A stretch of DNA of 64,000 nucleotides from Bacteroidota bacterium (GTDB lineage Bacteria > Bacteroidota > Bacteroidia > NS11-12g > UBA9320). The stretch lies in NCBI GenBank assembly GCA_947468275.1, contig CANIKO010000007.1, positions 108,130 through 172,129 of the forward strand. The letters are read 5' to 3'. The translations under genes were made by a program, and so were the position numbers. Under the pieces are notes generated by a model that was not told the origin of the DNA, searched no databases, and was given only the letters and a program-made list of their open reading frames with translations. Below are positions 1 through 7,729 of the stretch, in pieces. Positions within the stretch are counted from its first letter, which is position 1; every line of letters starts with the position of its first letter.

Positions 1-550
1 TATAAGTTAGTATGGCACTGTTTCCCATTAATTTCAACCGCTCATTGTTTACTTTTATTGTGGCATAATACCGGGTTTCGGTTTCCATGCGGTTAAAATG
101 AAACAACACACTCACATTGTCTTTGTGTATGGTTAGGTGCTTGGCCGTTGGGTTTTTGGTTTCGCTGCTAAAGTATAATTTGGTAGGATTTATAAGTTCC
201 AAAGCCTCACTCAATCGCAATTCAATAAACGGCCGTACAATAGTGGCAAAGGTTTGTTCATCACATTTTTTTTCAAAAAACTCCTTGGGCCTGATAGCTC
301 CTTTGCGGTAAAATTTTTTAACAATCCGTTCGGGGGTTATTTCTTCTAAAATTTTGATGGCTTTAAAATCATTCTCTTCCAGCAAATGGCTGTATAGATT
401 GGCATTGGCGGCAATAAGGCGCTGGTGGGCCAACGAAAAATTACCGGCAGCAGTTACCTCCACCAAAAACGGCTCAATAACCAGCCCCAAATACGGATGC
501 TTTACAATGGAATACAGAAAAGCAATAGTTGCCTTTTCAGAAAGTATCAT
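1..550 (-). CDS. SNF2/DEAD-type helicase, N-terminal part (partial)
   Basis: An open reverse-strand frame starts at an ATG at 550 and runs off the left edge without a stop (183 codons visible). It begins MILSEKATIAFLYSI and contains the segments FSLAHQRL, ILEEITPERIVKKFY and VLFHFNRMETETRYYATI. These resemble, from memory, the N-terminal region that precedes the SNF2 ATPase core in Bacteroidota helicases of about 950 residues. The helicase motifs themselves would lie outside the window, so the function is inferred. No signal peptide or membrane segment is seen. The alternative is an uncharacterised cytoplasmic protein; the open frame itself is secure. Confidence 0.55.
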   Translation of the reverse strand, partial: MILSEKATIAFLYSIVKHPYLGLVIEPFLVEVTAAGNFSLAHQRLIAANANLYSHLLEENDFKAIKILEEITPERIVKKFYRKGAIRPKEFFEKKCDEQTFATIVRPFIELRLSEALELINPTKLYFSSETKNPTAKHLTIHKDNVSVLFHFNRMETETRYYATIKVNNERLKLMGNSAILTY

Positions 551-613
551 TTAATTATTGAAAGAGATTAAACCCTCAAATTTAGGGGATTTGAGGTTGT
601 GTTTTTAAAAAAT

Positions 614-649
614 AACACAGAGGCATGGAGAACACAAAGAAGCACGGAG
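614..649. repeat. Short imperfect direct repeat
   Basis: Two similar units lie back to back: AACACAGAGGCATGGAG (614-630) and AACACAAAGAAGCACGGAG (631-649). They sit about 75 bases upstream of the RAYT-type repeat. Purine-rich ACACAGAG motifs of this kind are common between genes in Bacteroidota; their function is unknown. Confidence 0.5.
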
Positions 650-723
650 AAATAGTTTATAAAAAGATAAAATCATTGTATTACGATTTCCCAACTTATC
701 CTTGCTGCAAGCGAGGACAAGTT

Positions 724-973
724 CCCAGCTAGTCCGAGTTTATCCAAATAGGCTGGTTCGAGTTTGTAACTCGGACCTACTTAGTAATTAATTTATGGAA
801 GCACAAGTTAAAAACTCGCCCAGCTAGTCCGAGTTTGTCCGAATGGGCTGGTTCGAGTTTAGCAATAAGTTTATATTTATTTTTACTTATAGGCATTGCT
901 GAATTAACATTTGTAACTCGGACCTATTTAGATAATTTATGGAAGCACGAGTTAAAAACTCGCGCCAGCAAGG
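724..973. repeat. RAYT-associated palindromic repeat, copy A (solo)
   Basis: This 250-base element is the same length as, and nearly identical to, the copy at 2568-2817. Its last 129 bases are identical to 3487-3615. It consists of two related half-units. Each starts CCAGCTAGTCCGAGTTT and ends with GTAACTCGGACCTA followed by an AGTTAAAAACTCGC tail. Within each unit GTCCGAGTT pairs with AACTCGGAC (9 bases), and CGAGTT with AACTCG, so both strands can fold. Such folding repeats are the usual substrates of REP-associated tyrosine transposases, and one such gene lies 1.9 kb downstream. Confidence 0.85.
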
Positions 974-1095
974 AGGTATACAAAAGAAAGACCTAATTTT
1001 TAATTATCAACCTGCGACTCAAGTTATCCAACCCCGGGTACTTTTTATTTTAATTAGCTTAATATTGCTGGCTTTTTTTAGCTAACTTAAATATA

Positions 1096-2310
1096 ATGAT
1101 GAAGAGATTTTTTATTTCTGCTGTGGCATGGGTTGCCCTAATGATGGCCTTTCAGGCATGTAAAGAGAAGGATACTACCCCTTCACAAAAAACGATAAAT
1201 ATAAGAGGGCTTTTCTCGTTAACGGGCAACTGGTCATCCTTGGGATTAACATCACAAGCGGCTTTGGATTTGGCTGCCGAAGACATCAATGCTTATCTGG
1301 CTAGCAAGAATTCCGGCTTTAGAATAGCGGTTTCAGTATCTGATACCAAACTGGAAACAGATCTAGCAAAAACATTTTTCACCAAAGCCAACAACGATAA
1401 AATTAGTTTTATTATTGGCCCGCAGTCAAGCGCTGAGCTAGCTGCCATTAAGCCATTGAGCGATTCATCTCAAATTATTGTGATAAGTCAAAGCAGCACT
1501 GCCAGCAGCATGGCAATTGCCAATGACGCTATTTTTAGGTTCTGCCCAGGCGACAAAATTGAAGGAGCTGCCATGGCGGCCACCATTGCCAAAAATGGTT
1601 TCAAAGGGTTAGTTACTATTGCCAGAGACGATGCTGGGAATAAAGGTTTGCAAACTTCAACTGGGGCAGCTTTTATAGCCAAAGGTGGACAAATAGCAAC
1701 CGTTACACCCTATGCCACTAATCTAATAGACTACTCCGCTTTGGTTGCCTCAATTAAAACTCAGATTAACACACTCATAGGTGTTCATGGAGCGGATAAG
1801 GTTGGTATTTACCTAGCTTCGTTCGACGAAGGCATTGAAATTTTAAAACTTGCGGCAGCCGACCCTATTTTAGGTAGTGTGAATTGGTTTGGAGGCGATG
1901 GAGTTGTTTTAAGTACAGCATTTTTGAGCGATACCGTGGCGGCGAAATTTGTAATAAAAACCTCGTTTTTCGCACCTGCTTTTGGTTTACCGGTAGCCAC
2001 CGAATCCCAATGGAAACCTGTGGCCGACCGTATTAAAGCCAAAACCGGCACCGAACCTGATGCCTTTGCCTTGGCTGCTTATGATGCCATGTGGACTATA
2101 GTAAAAACAATTGAAGCCAACAATGGCCGTGTGGATGACTTTATCAAACTCAAAACTCTTTTTATGGAGCAGGCTAATAAGCACAGTGGCATAATGGGTG
2201 CAGTAACACTTGATGCCGCAGGTGACAGGGCTAACGGAACGTTTGACTATTTTAGTATTGCTAAACAGGGCAATTCTTATGTATGGAAGTTGGTTGGGAA
2301 GTCTGAATAG
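1096..2310 (+). CDS. ABC-type branched-chain amino-acid-like substrate-binding lipoprotein
   Basis: The 404-residue product has a lipoprotein signal peptide with lipobox FQAC (Cys22), so it should be membrane-anchored. The mature part reads as a Peripla_BP_6 (LivJ-like) receptor: IRGLFSLTGNWSSLG near the N terminus, the inter-lobe segment IIGPQSSAELAAIKPL, then GFKGLVTIARDDAGNKG, a GIYLASFDEG strand and the late DAFALAAYDAMWTI helix. The family binds small ligands such as amino acids for ABC import or sensing. No permease or ATPase gene is adjacent, so ligand and partner cannot be assigned. Two ATGs are consecutive (1096 and 1099), and either may be the start. The gene lies between two copies of the RAYT-linked repeat. 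Confidence 0.85.
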   Translation: MMKRFFISAVAWVALMMAFQACKEKDTTPSQKTINIRGLFSLTGNWSSLGLTSQAALDLAAEDINAYLASKNSGFRIAVSVSDTKLETDLAKTFFTKANNDKISFIIGPQSSAELAAIKPLSDSSQIIVISQSSTASSMAIANDAIFRFCPGDKIEGAAMAATIAKNGFKGLVTIARDDAGNKGLQTSTGAAFIAKGGQIATVTPYATNLIDYSALVASIKTQINTLIGVHGADKVGIYLASFDEGIEILKLAAADPILGSVNWFGGDGVVLSTAFLSDTVAAKFVIKTSFFAPAFGLPVATESQWKPVADRIKAKTGTEPDAFALAAYDAMWTIVKTIEANNGRVDDFIKLKTLFMEQANKHSGIMGAVTLDAAGDRANGTFDYFSIAKQGNSYVWKLVGKSE

Positions 2311-2367
2311 GACAGTTAAAAGTGAAGGTATATAGGTAATTGGTTCAATGACCTATATGCTATTCTG

Positions 2368-2568
2368 CTACAAACTCACAAAGTTTATACTCAGATTAAA
2401 AAACATAAAGTCGGATAGTTTAAAAATCATGGCATAATTATGGCCGCCTGTAATATTTCGGGTAAAATCTTTGCCCGTTCCCAAGTCATCCACTTTGTAA
2501 TTTAATATTTTGCAATAACCTGTTTGCGCTGATAACCAAAAGGCTTTATAAAGTTTGCATTGGTATTC
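2368..2568 (-). pseudogene. C-terminal remnant of the outer-membrane protein gene at 3652-4719
   Basis: Read on the reverse strand this is 66 codons plus a stop, starting EYQCKLYKAFWLSAQTG and ending FNLSINFVSL. Translation shows 63 of 66 residues equal to the C terminus of the intact neighbour; the differences cluster near GGHNYAMIF. Similarity stops exactly at 2568, where repeat copy B begins, so the 5' part of this copy has been lost or displaced by the repeat element. There is no start codon or promoter in front of it, so it is unlikely to be expressed. It documents a past tandem duplication followed by element insertion or recombination. Confidence 0.9.
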
Positions 2569-2817
2569 CCAGCTAGTCCGAGTTTATCCAAATAGGCTGG
2601 TTCGAGTTTGTAACTCGGACCTACTTAGTAATTAATTTATGGAAGCACAAGTTAAAAACTCGCCCAGCTAGTCCGAGTTTGTCCGAATGGGCTGGTTCGA
2701 GTTTAGCAATTAGTTTATATTTATTTTTACTTATAGGCATTGCTGAATTAACATTTGTAACTCGGACCTACTTAGTTAACTTATGGAAACACGAGTTAAA
2801 AACTCGCGCCAGCAAGG
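2568..2817. repeat. RAYT-associated palindromic repeat, copy B (left flank)
   Basis: A second 250-base copy, differing from copy A at only a few positions (for example CAATTAG for CAATAAG and CTTAGTTAACTT for TTTAGATAATTT). It has the same two-half-unit structure with GTCCGAGTT/AACTCGGAC dyads. It starts exactly where the outer-membrane protein remnant ends and finishes about 50 bases before the transposase ATG, so it probably forms the left end of the RAYT element. Confidence 0.88.
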
Positions 2818-2867
2818 TATGTTTTTAACTCGTATCCAGTAACAAAAATTAATTTTACTTTTGCTTT

Positions 2868-3413
2868 ATGAGCCGCAAATACAAATTTTATAATAAGGAA
2901 GGTTTGTACTTCATAAGTTTTGCTACTGTGTATTGGATTGATGTATTTATTAGAGAGTTATATTTTGAGGAAATGGTTAAAAGTTTGGATTTTTGCAGGA
3001 AAAATAAAGGAATGGAAATATACTGTTGGTGCATTATGCCAAGCCATATACATTTAATTTTTCGGGCTAAGGATTCAAATCCCGGTGATTTGATTAGAGA
3101 TTTAAAAAAACATACATCAAAGCAGATTCAGAGATTAATAGATGAAAACAGCGAAGAAAGCAGAAAGGAATGGATGCTTTGGATGATGGAAAGAGCTGGA
3201 AGTAAAAATAGTAATGTTAAAAACAGACAATTTTGGCAGCAACATAATAAACCGATTGAACTATGGAGCAATGAGGTTATTGACCAGAAGGTGGATTATA
3301 TTCATAATAATCCGGTAGTATCAGGATTTGTTTGTGAACCTGCACATTGGAAATACAGCAGTGCAAGGAATTATGCTGGAGAAAAAGGAATTTTGGAAAT
3401 TGATTTTGAATAA
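2868..3413 (+). CDS. REP-associated tyrosine transposase (Y1/IS200-like, RAYT)
   Basis: The 181-residue protein belongs to the Y1 HUH single-strand transposase family. The metal-binding HUH motif is His60-Ile-His62 in MPSHIHLIF. The catalytic tyrosine is probably Tyr144 in KVDYIHNNPV, a segment typical of RAYT proteins. An early strand reads YFISFATVYWIDVF. RAYT proteins nick and join single-stranded REP palindromes and are usually one per genome with many dispersed REPs. Here the gene is bracketed by its own folding repeats (2568-2817 and 3487-3615), which supports the assignment. All key residues are present and the length is normal, so the gene looks functional. Confidence 0.92.
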   Translation: MSRKYKFYNKEGLYFISFATVYWIDVFIRELYFEEMVKSLDFCRKNKGMEIYCWCIMPSHIHLIFRAKDSNPGDLIRDLKKHTSKQIQRLIDENSEESRKEWMLWMMERAGSKNSNVKNRQFWQQHNKPIELWSNEVIDQKVDYIHNNPVVSGFVCEPAHWKYSSARNYAGEKGILEIDFE

Positions 3414-3486
3414 TAATTTATTAAAAGAGTAATGTACGAGTTGCAAACTCGCACCAGCTTCTACCAAATATACTAGGACTAGCCAA

Positions 3487-3615
3487 GGGCTGGTTCGAGT
3501 TTAGCAATAAGTTTATATTTATTTTTACTTATAGGCATTGCTGAATTAACATTTGTAACTCGGACCTATTTAGATAATTTATGGAAGCACGAGTTAAAAA
3601 CTCGCGCCAGCAAGG
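3487..3615. repeat. RAYT-associated palindromic repeat, copy C (right flank, half)
   Basis: These 129 bases are identical over their full length to the right half of copy A (845-973), suggesting recent copying or gene conversion. The first half-unit is missing and is replaced by the weakly related sequence at 3435-3486. The repeat lies between the transposase and the 3' end of the outer-membrane protein gene. Confidence 0.88.
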
Positions 3616-3651
3616 AGTAAAGAGAGGTATTTTAGCATTATTTGCCACCTA

Positions 3652-4719
3652 TCACAAACTCACAAAATTTATACTCAAATTAAAAAACATAAAGTCTGAC
3701 AGTTTATTAATCATGGCATAATCATGCTTGCCTGTAATATTTCGGGTAAAATCTTTGCCCGTTCCCAAGTCATCCACTTTGTAATTTAATATTTTGCAAT
3801 AACCTGTTTGCGCTGATAACCAAAAGGCTTTATAAAGTTTGCATTGGTATTCAATTTTAGTTCTTAACTCGCCGCGTCGCAGTTCATAATTACTGGTAGA
3901 TGTTGACATAAAATTCAAATGATAACTAGCTCCTTCCAGTTCATAACCTGCTCTTAACAGGCTGTTTTTATTAATTGCCCTCCGATACCACGCCCTTGCA
4001 GGAAGTGTAATTTCGGTACCCCATTTTTTGTTGGGGGCTGTGTAATTAAAAATAACCAAAGGAAGAATACTGGACTGTCCCGCCCCGTAAGTACGCCCAA
4101 AACCCACAGCCCATTGCTTATAATCGCTTGGCCGGCGACCAAAAAGTGCAATAGCCGAATATTTCAAATAGTGGAGCGATTGAATATTACTAAATTTATA
4201 ATCCCCGTTTAAATCTGCAGAGGTTTGAAAAATTACAAAGTGTTTTTCGTTTAAAGGTTTGTAGATGGAGGTATTTATTCCAATTGATTTTAAATCTTTA
4301 ATTCCTAGATGAGGACCGAGCGCTGGGGGTGAAGAGTTAAAATAGTATTTAAGTAAATGATAACTTCCTTCCCCATAATTCGATTTCCAATAATTAAGCC
4401 CCACTTGCCAAATTATTTTAGGTTTATTCAGTATCGGGATTTTAGCTGTAAATCTTAAGCCGCTAACTCTTTTAAACTTTGTAGTTTCTACAATTGAAGG
4501 TTGGGCTTTTTTATCATAACTCCCAATATCCGATGATTTCAAGGTTTGGGCAAATTCATAATCATAACCAAAGGAAATAACTTTATTCGGACTCATCCCT
4601 AATATTCTGGCGGCACAATATTTTGTAGTCCATTTACCTGTTTTTGTAGCAGCCGAATCATTTCCGGCAAAAGAAAACTGACTCGATAGAACCAAAATAA
4701 TAAGTAAGAGTCTGTTCAT
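3652..4719 (-). CDS. Secreted beta-rich protein, probable outer-membrane beta-barrel (unknown family)
   Basis: The 355-residue protein starts with a clear signal peptide (MNRLLLIILVLSSQFSFAG). The rest is rich in alternating aromatic strands (for example IWQVGLNYWKS, YAMINKLSDFMFFNLSINF) and ends in VSL, which fits an outer-membrane barrel. No specific family is recognised. An almost identical C-terminal fragment lies at 2368-2568, showing that the gene was once duplicated. There is no clear operon partner: the left neighbour is the RAYT element and the right side is a 417-base gap with palindromes. The start is supported by the signal peptide position. Confidence 0.7.
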   Translation of the reverse strand: MNRLLLIILVLSSQFSFAGNDSAATKTGKWTTKYCAARILGMSPNKVISFGYDYEFAQTLKSSDIGSYDKKAQPSIVETTKFKRVSGLRFTAKIPILNKPKIIWQVGLNYWKSNYGEGSYHLLKYYFNSSPPALGPHLGIKDLKSIGINTSIYKPLNEKHFVIFQTSADLNGDYKFSNIQSLHYLKYSAIALFGRRPSDYKQWAVGFGRTYGAGQSSILPLVIFNYTAPNKKWGTEITLPARAWYRRAINKNSLLRAGYELEGASYHLNFMSTSTSNYELRRGELRTKIEYQCKLYKAFWLSAQTGYCKILNYKVDDLGTGKDFTRNITGKHDYAMINKLSDFMFFNLSINFVSL

Positions 4720-5136
4720 GACACTTCAAATGTATTTAATATTTTCATATGTAGTTTATTTTCATTTTTTTAAGGTCATATGGAATGCCCAATTTAATTC
4801 GCAATGATTTGAAAATGTATCATTGGCATTTCAGAATTCAAATTGTTTCTTGTCCCCCTTTCAGGGTAAATAAATCTAATTTTTTAATGTCGCATGGCGA
4901 CTACCTATTTGTAGAAAAAAATATTCTTAGTTGAATATGCCCTGTAAGGGCTACCTCATTCAAGCCGAATTCTAATGCAAAATAAGGTAACCCTTACAGG
5001 GCAAAAAAAAAGAATAATACCAGATTACTACAAACTAGTAGCCCTTATAGGGCATTTTTAATAATAAACTCAAAAAATTAGATACGTTTGCCCTGATTCC
5101 CTTGGGGGTTAGGAGGTATATTATTAATTTTACCCC
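4720..5136. other. Intergenic region with palindromes, no gene
   Basis: This 417-base stretch between divergent genes has no plausible coding frame. Apart from the palindrome set at 4939-5053 it contains a GTCGCATGGCGAC palindrome near 4889. AGGAGGT near 5111 is about 20 bases before the threonine aldolase ATG, too far to be a normal ribosome-binding site. Confidence 0.5.
4939..5053. repeat. REP-like palindromes built on GCCCTGTAAGGG
   Basis: GCCCTGTAAGGGCTACC (4939-4955) pairs with GGTAACCCTTACAGGGC (4986-5002) at all but one position. A third, self-complementary unit, GCCCTTATAGGGC (5040-5052), is followed by five Ts. Together they can form a long hairpin plus a short one. They lie between divergent genes, so they are not needed as a terminator and more probably represent a dispersed intergenic repeat. 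Confidence 0.65.
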
Positions 5137-6159
5137 ATGCTTATTGATTTAAGAAGTGATACCGTAACCCGGCCAACAGCTGCTATGAAAGAAGCAATGT
5201 TCAACGCCAAAGTGGGGGATGATGTGTTTGGTGATGACCCTGCAATAAATGAATTGCAGCAATTAACAGCGGATTTTTTTGGTATGGAAGCAGGTTTATT
5301 TTTTCCTAGTGGAACCATGGCCAATCAAGTGGCTATAAAAACCCATACCCAACCGGGCGATGAAATAATTTGTGACCAAACCGCCCATGTTTATCGCTAT
5401 GAAGGTGGCGGAATTGCCTTTAATTCAGGAGCATCTGTGCGTTTGTTATTTGGCGAACGGGGAATTTTTAAACCTGAAGATGTTATAACAAATATTAACG
5501 GCGATGATATTCATTTTCCAAGTACCAGCTTGGTTTGTCTTGAAAATACAGTAAACAAAGGCGGAGGCATTTGTTGGACTGCGGAACAACTTTCTGCGGT
5601 TTGCGAAGCTTCAAAAAAACACGGTTTAAAAACACATCTTGATGGTGCCCGACTTTGGAATGCTCTGGTAAAAACCAATCAAAACCCCAAGGATTATAGT
5701 AAATGGTTTGATAGTATTTCGGTGTGTTTTAGTAAAGGTTTGGGGTGCCCAGTTGGTTCGGTATTATTAGGTAATAAAGATTTCATTGATGCTGCCCGAA
5801 AACACCGCAAACGCTTTGGAGGAGGCATGCGGCAAGCCGGTTATTTGGCAGCTGCCTGTATTTATGCGTTGCAAAATAATATCACCCGATTGGCTGAGGA
5901 CCATCAAAAAGCTTTAAAATTTGAAGCCATATTAAAATCACTACCTGCGGTAAAAGAAGTGATGCAAGTGCAAACCAATATTGTACTTTTTAAAACCGAA
6001 TCGGTTGAAAAAGCCAATATCTATTTACAATTGTTAAAAGAACAAAATATATTGGCAGCGGCTACAGGTGGTGGCTGGATACGATTTGTAACGCATTTGG
6101 ATATTTCGGATGAAATGATGGAGAAGGTAGTGGGTGTTTTGAAAGATATTTTAATATAA
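5137..6159 (+). CDS. ltaE: Low-specificity L-threonine aldolase
   Basis: The 340-residue enzyme is a fold-type I PLP protein that splits L-threonine or L-allo-threonine into glycine and acetaldehyde in the cytoplasm. The family hallmark DLRSDTVTRPT opens the protein. PSGTMANQ (57-64) binds cofactor phosphate, HLDGAR carries the PLP-ring aspartate (Asp169), and the Schiff-base lysine is Lys200 in CFSKGLGCPVGS. FGGGMRQAG follows. Length and motif order are those of the family. It appears monocistronic, with an AT-rich palindrome-containing region upstream and an unrelated lipoprotein gene 100 bases downstream. Confidence 0.95.
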   Translation: MLIDLRSDTVTRPTAAMKEAMFNAKVGDDVFGDDPAINELQQLTADFFGMEAGLFFPSGTMANQVAIKTHTQPGDEIICDQTAHVYRYEGGGIAFNSGASVRLLFGERGIFKPEDVITNINGDDIHFPSTSLVCLENTVNKGGGICWTAEQLSAVCEASKKHGLKTHLDGARLWNALVKTNQNPKDYSKWFDSISVCFSKGLGCPVGSVLLGNKDFIDAARKHRKRFGGGMRQAGYLAAACIYALQNNITRLAEDHQKALKFEAILKSLPAVKEVMQVQTNIVLFKTESVEKANIYLQLLKEQNILAAATGGGWIRFVTHLDISDEMMEKVVGVLKDILI

Positions 6160-6260
6160 AAATCCTCTTCATTTCATAAAAAATATTAATTTATTGAAGT
6201 CGGAACAAGGTAAAATGAATTGAAACCAAGTTTTTAATACTAATTTTACGATTCAATTAT

Positions 6261-6731
6261 TTGGATAAAATGAATTACAAATTCTTTTTAATAGGAATTG
6301 TTCTTAGCAGTATTTTTCTTACTAATTGTCAAAAATGTGAGGTTTATGATAACCCCCCTTTATATCTAAATTTTAGAATAATTGATAAAAACAGTTCTAT
6401 GGACTTACTTTATTCAAAAAAATATAGTCTGGATTCCATTCAGGTTTATTCGATAGAAAATAACCTTATTCATAGAATAAAACTCGAGTTGCAAGTTGAC
6501 ACGGTAAATGAGAGAGTTATCATTGGTTCCTCAGACTGGATTCAAAAAAGTTTGGCGGGGCAAAAAGACTACTTCTTAAAACTTAACAATGCAGATATTG
6601 ACACTGTTATATTTAATGTGGAAGAAACAGGCGATAAATGCAATTCTGCTGAACAGATTAAAAATTTTGAGATTAATAGCGTTGAGCTTTCGCATACCGA
6701 AATGAGTTTATATGGCGTTTATAAAAAATAA
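6261..6731 (+). CDS. Small hypothetical lipoprotein
   Basis: A 156-residue product with a lipoprotein signal peptide ending in the lipobox FLTNC. Translation may start instead at the second Met (6270), giving MNYKFFLIGIVLSS, the more typical signal start. The mature part is polar with several cysteines (NCQKC at the anchor and DKCNSAEQ near the end) and predicted strands, but matches no family I recognise. It converges with the metallo-hydrolase gene, with only 8 bases between the two stops and no visible terminator. Confidence 0.7.
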   Translation: MDKMNYKFFLIGIVLSSIFLTNCQKCEVYDNPPLYLNFRIIDKNSSMDLLYSKKYSLDSIQVYSIENNLIHRIKLELQVDTVNERVIIGSSDWIQKSLAGQKDYFLKLNNADIDTVIFNVEETGDKCNSAEQIKNFEINSVELSHTEMSLYGVYKK

Positions 6732-6739
6732 TTTTTCTC

Positions 6740-7729
6740 CTAGAATTTTATCACCTCCCCAAACCTTGCAATTTTAAACCCTTGTTTAATTACAAACTTA
6801 CTTTGTTTGCTTTTTGGATTCAATAATGGATTGGTATGATTAAAATGAATAAAGTAAATTTTACTTTTTTCAGATGCTGGCAAACCTTTAAAAAGCTCCA
6901 TGCTTTCAATTACAAACGGATGCGGTATGTCAGAAATCTTGCGGGAGCTAATTTCATTTCCATCGTAAAATGTGGCATCAATAAAGGCATAATCCACTTT
7001 GGCTATCTCCTCAATTATATTCTTTTGCCAAATGCTCCACTTATTAATATCTGGAATAAATAAAGCGGTTTTATTAGGTCCAATAATTTTATAACCCACT
7101 GTTTCTGAAAATTCATCGCGATGAGGAACAGTGAAAGGAACAATGGAAAAATTGCTGCTTAAGTTTAAAATGGAATCATTTTTTAAAGGTTTTAATAAAC
7201 TGTTTTTTTGCAATACCAACTGACTCCAAGGCCCGTTGGCTTCCAAATACGATTTCATGCGCGGCATAACATATACAGGAACTTCTTTGGCCCCCATTGC
7301 CTCTTTTCCCAAATACATCAGCCCGGCATAATGACCAATATGGGCGTGGGTTATAAAAATACCATCAGGTGTTTCGTCTTCCTGAAATTTTGAAGATTTT
7401 TTCAGTAGTTTAAGTTGAGTTGAAATATCCGGTGTGGCTTCAATCAACCAAGTTTGTTTATTTTCTGAATCAATTAATCCCAGCGAAACCACCTTGCGAC
7501 TTGGGTCAGGTGTTTCAAAAAGGTTTTTGCAACAGTTTTTTTTACACCCGATATGAGGCGAACCACCGTCTTGCAAGGTACCTAAAATAATAAGGACAGC
7601 TTTTGTATTTTCAACTTCACGGGTTGTTGCTTTCTGTTTACTGCAGGAAGCAACAACCATAAAGAGTATTAAAAAATAAGATAAATATTTTAATCGTTTG
7701 ATTTTACTCACTGGTAGCCGTAGCTGCAT
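6740..7729 (-). CDS. PqqB-like metallo-beta-lactamase-fold lipoprotein
   Basis: The 329-residue protein has a signal peptide with lipobox VVASC (Cys29), placing it on the membrane surface. The body is an MBL-fold hydrolase. It opens with ILGTLQDGGSPHIGC, a PqqB-like beginning, followed by a Cys cluster (CKKNCC, 62-67). The metal-binding motif is HAHIGH (His128, His130, His133), a later His lies in PHRDEF, and FIPDIN carries a probable metal Asp. Its substrate is unknown; no other PQQ-synthesis gene is nearby, so a role in PQQ synthesis is not supported. The start overlaps the upstream EF-G-like gene by 26 bases on the same strand, suggesting co-transcription. Confidence 0.8.
   Translation of the reverse strand: MQLRLPVSKIKRLKYLSYFLILFMVVASCSKQKATTREVENTKAVLIILGTLQDGGSPHIGCKKNCCKNLFETPDPSRKVVSLGLIDSENKQTWLIEATPDISTQLKLLKKSSKFQEDETPDGIFITHAHIGHYAGLMYLGKEAMGAKEVPVYVMPRMKSYLEANGPWSQLVLQKNSLLKPLKNDSILNLSSNFSIVPFTVPHRDEFSETVGYKIIGPNKTALFIPDINKWSIWQKNIIEEIAKVDYAFIDATFYDGNEISSRKISDIPHPFVIESMELFKGLPASEKSKIYFIHFNHTNPLLNPKSKQSKFVIKQGFKIARFGEVIKF

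Larger units (their letters stand above)
551..1095. other. Intergenic region with two repeat types, no gene
   Basis: No convincing coding frame is present. The stretch holds a short direct repeat (614-649), a 250-base palindromic repeat linked to the RAYT transposase (724-973) and an AT-rich leader before the solute-binding protein gene. No clear TAnnTTTG promoter was found close to the start at 1096. Confidence 0.6.
2568..3615 (+). mobile_element. RAYT (REP-associated transposase) element
   Basis: The unit comprises repeat copy B, the transposase gene and repeat copy C. Just after the transposase stop, around 3435-3460, lies a further degenerate half-unit (ACGAGTTGCAAACTCGCACCAGC). No classical terminal inverted repeats or target-site duplications are evident, as expected for HUH-type enzymes. 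The element sits at the junction between a truncated and an intact copy of an outer-membrane protein gene. Its exact limits are inferred from the outer edges of the repeats. Confidence 0.7.

Noticed and set aside
1..554. Forward frames at 117-311 and 354-554
   Set aside because: The reverse frame covers the whole stretch without a stop and carries helicase-like conserved segments; the forward ones are shadows.
5110..5116. AGGAGGT as the ribosome-binding site of threonine aldolase
   Set aside because: It lies about 20 bases before the ATG, beyond useful spacing, and most genes here lack such sites.
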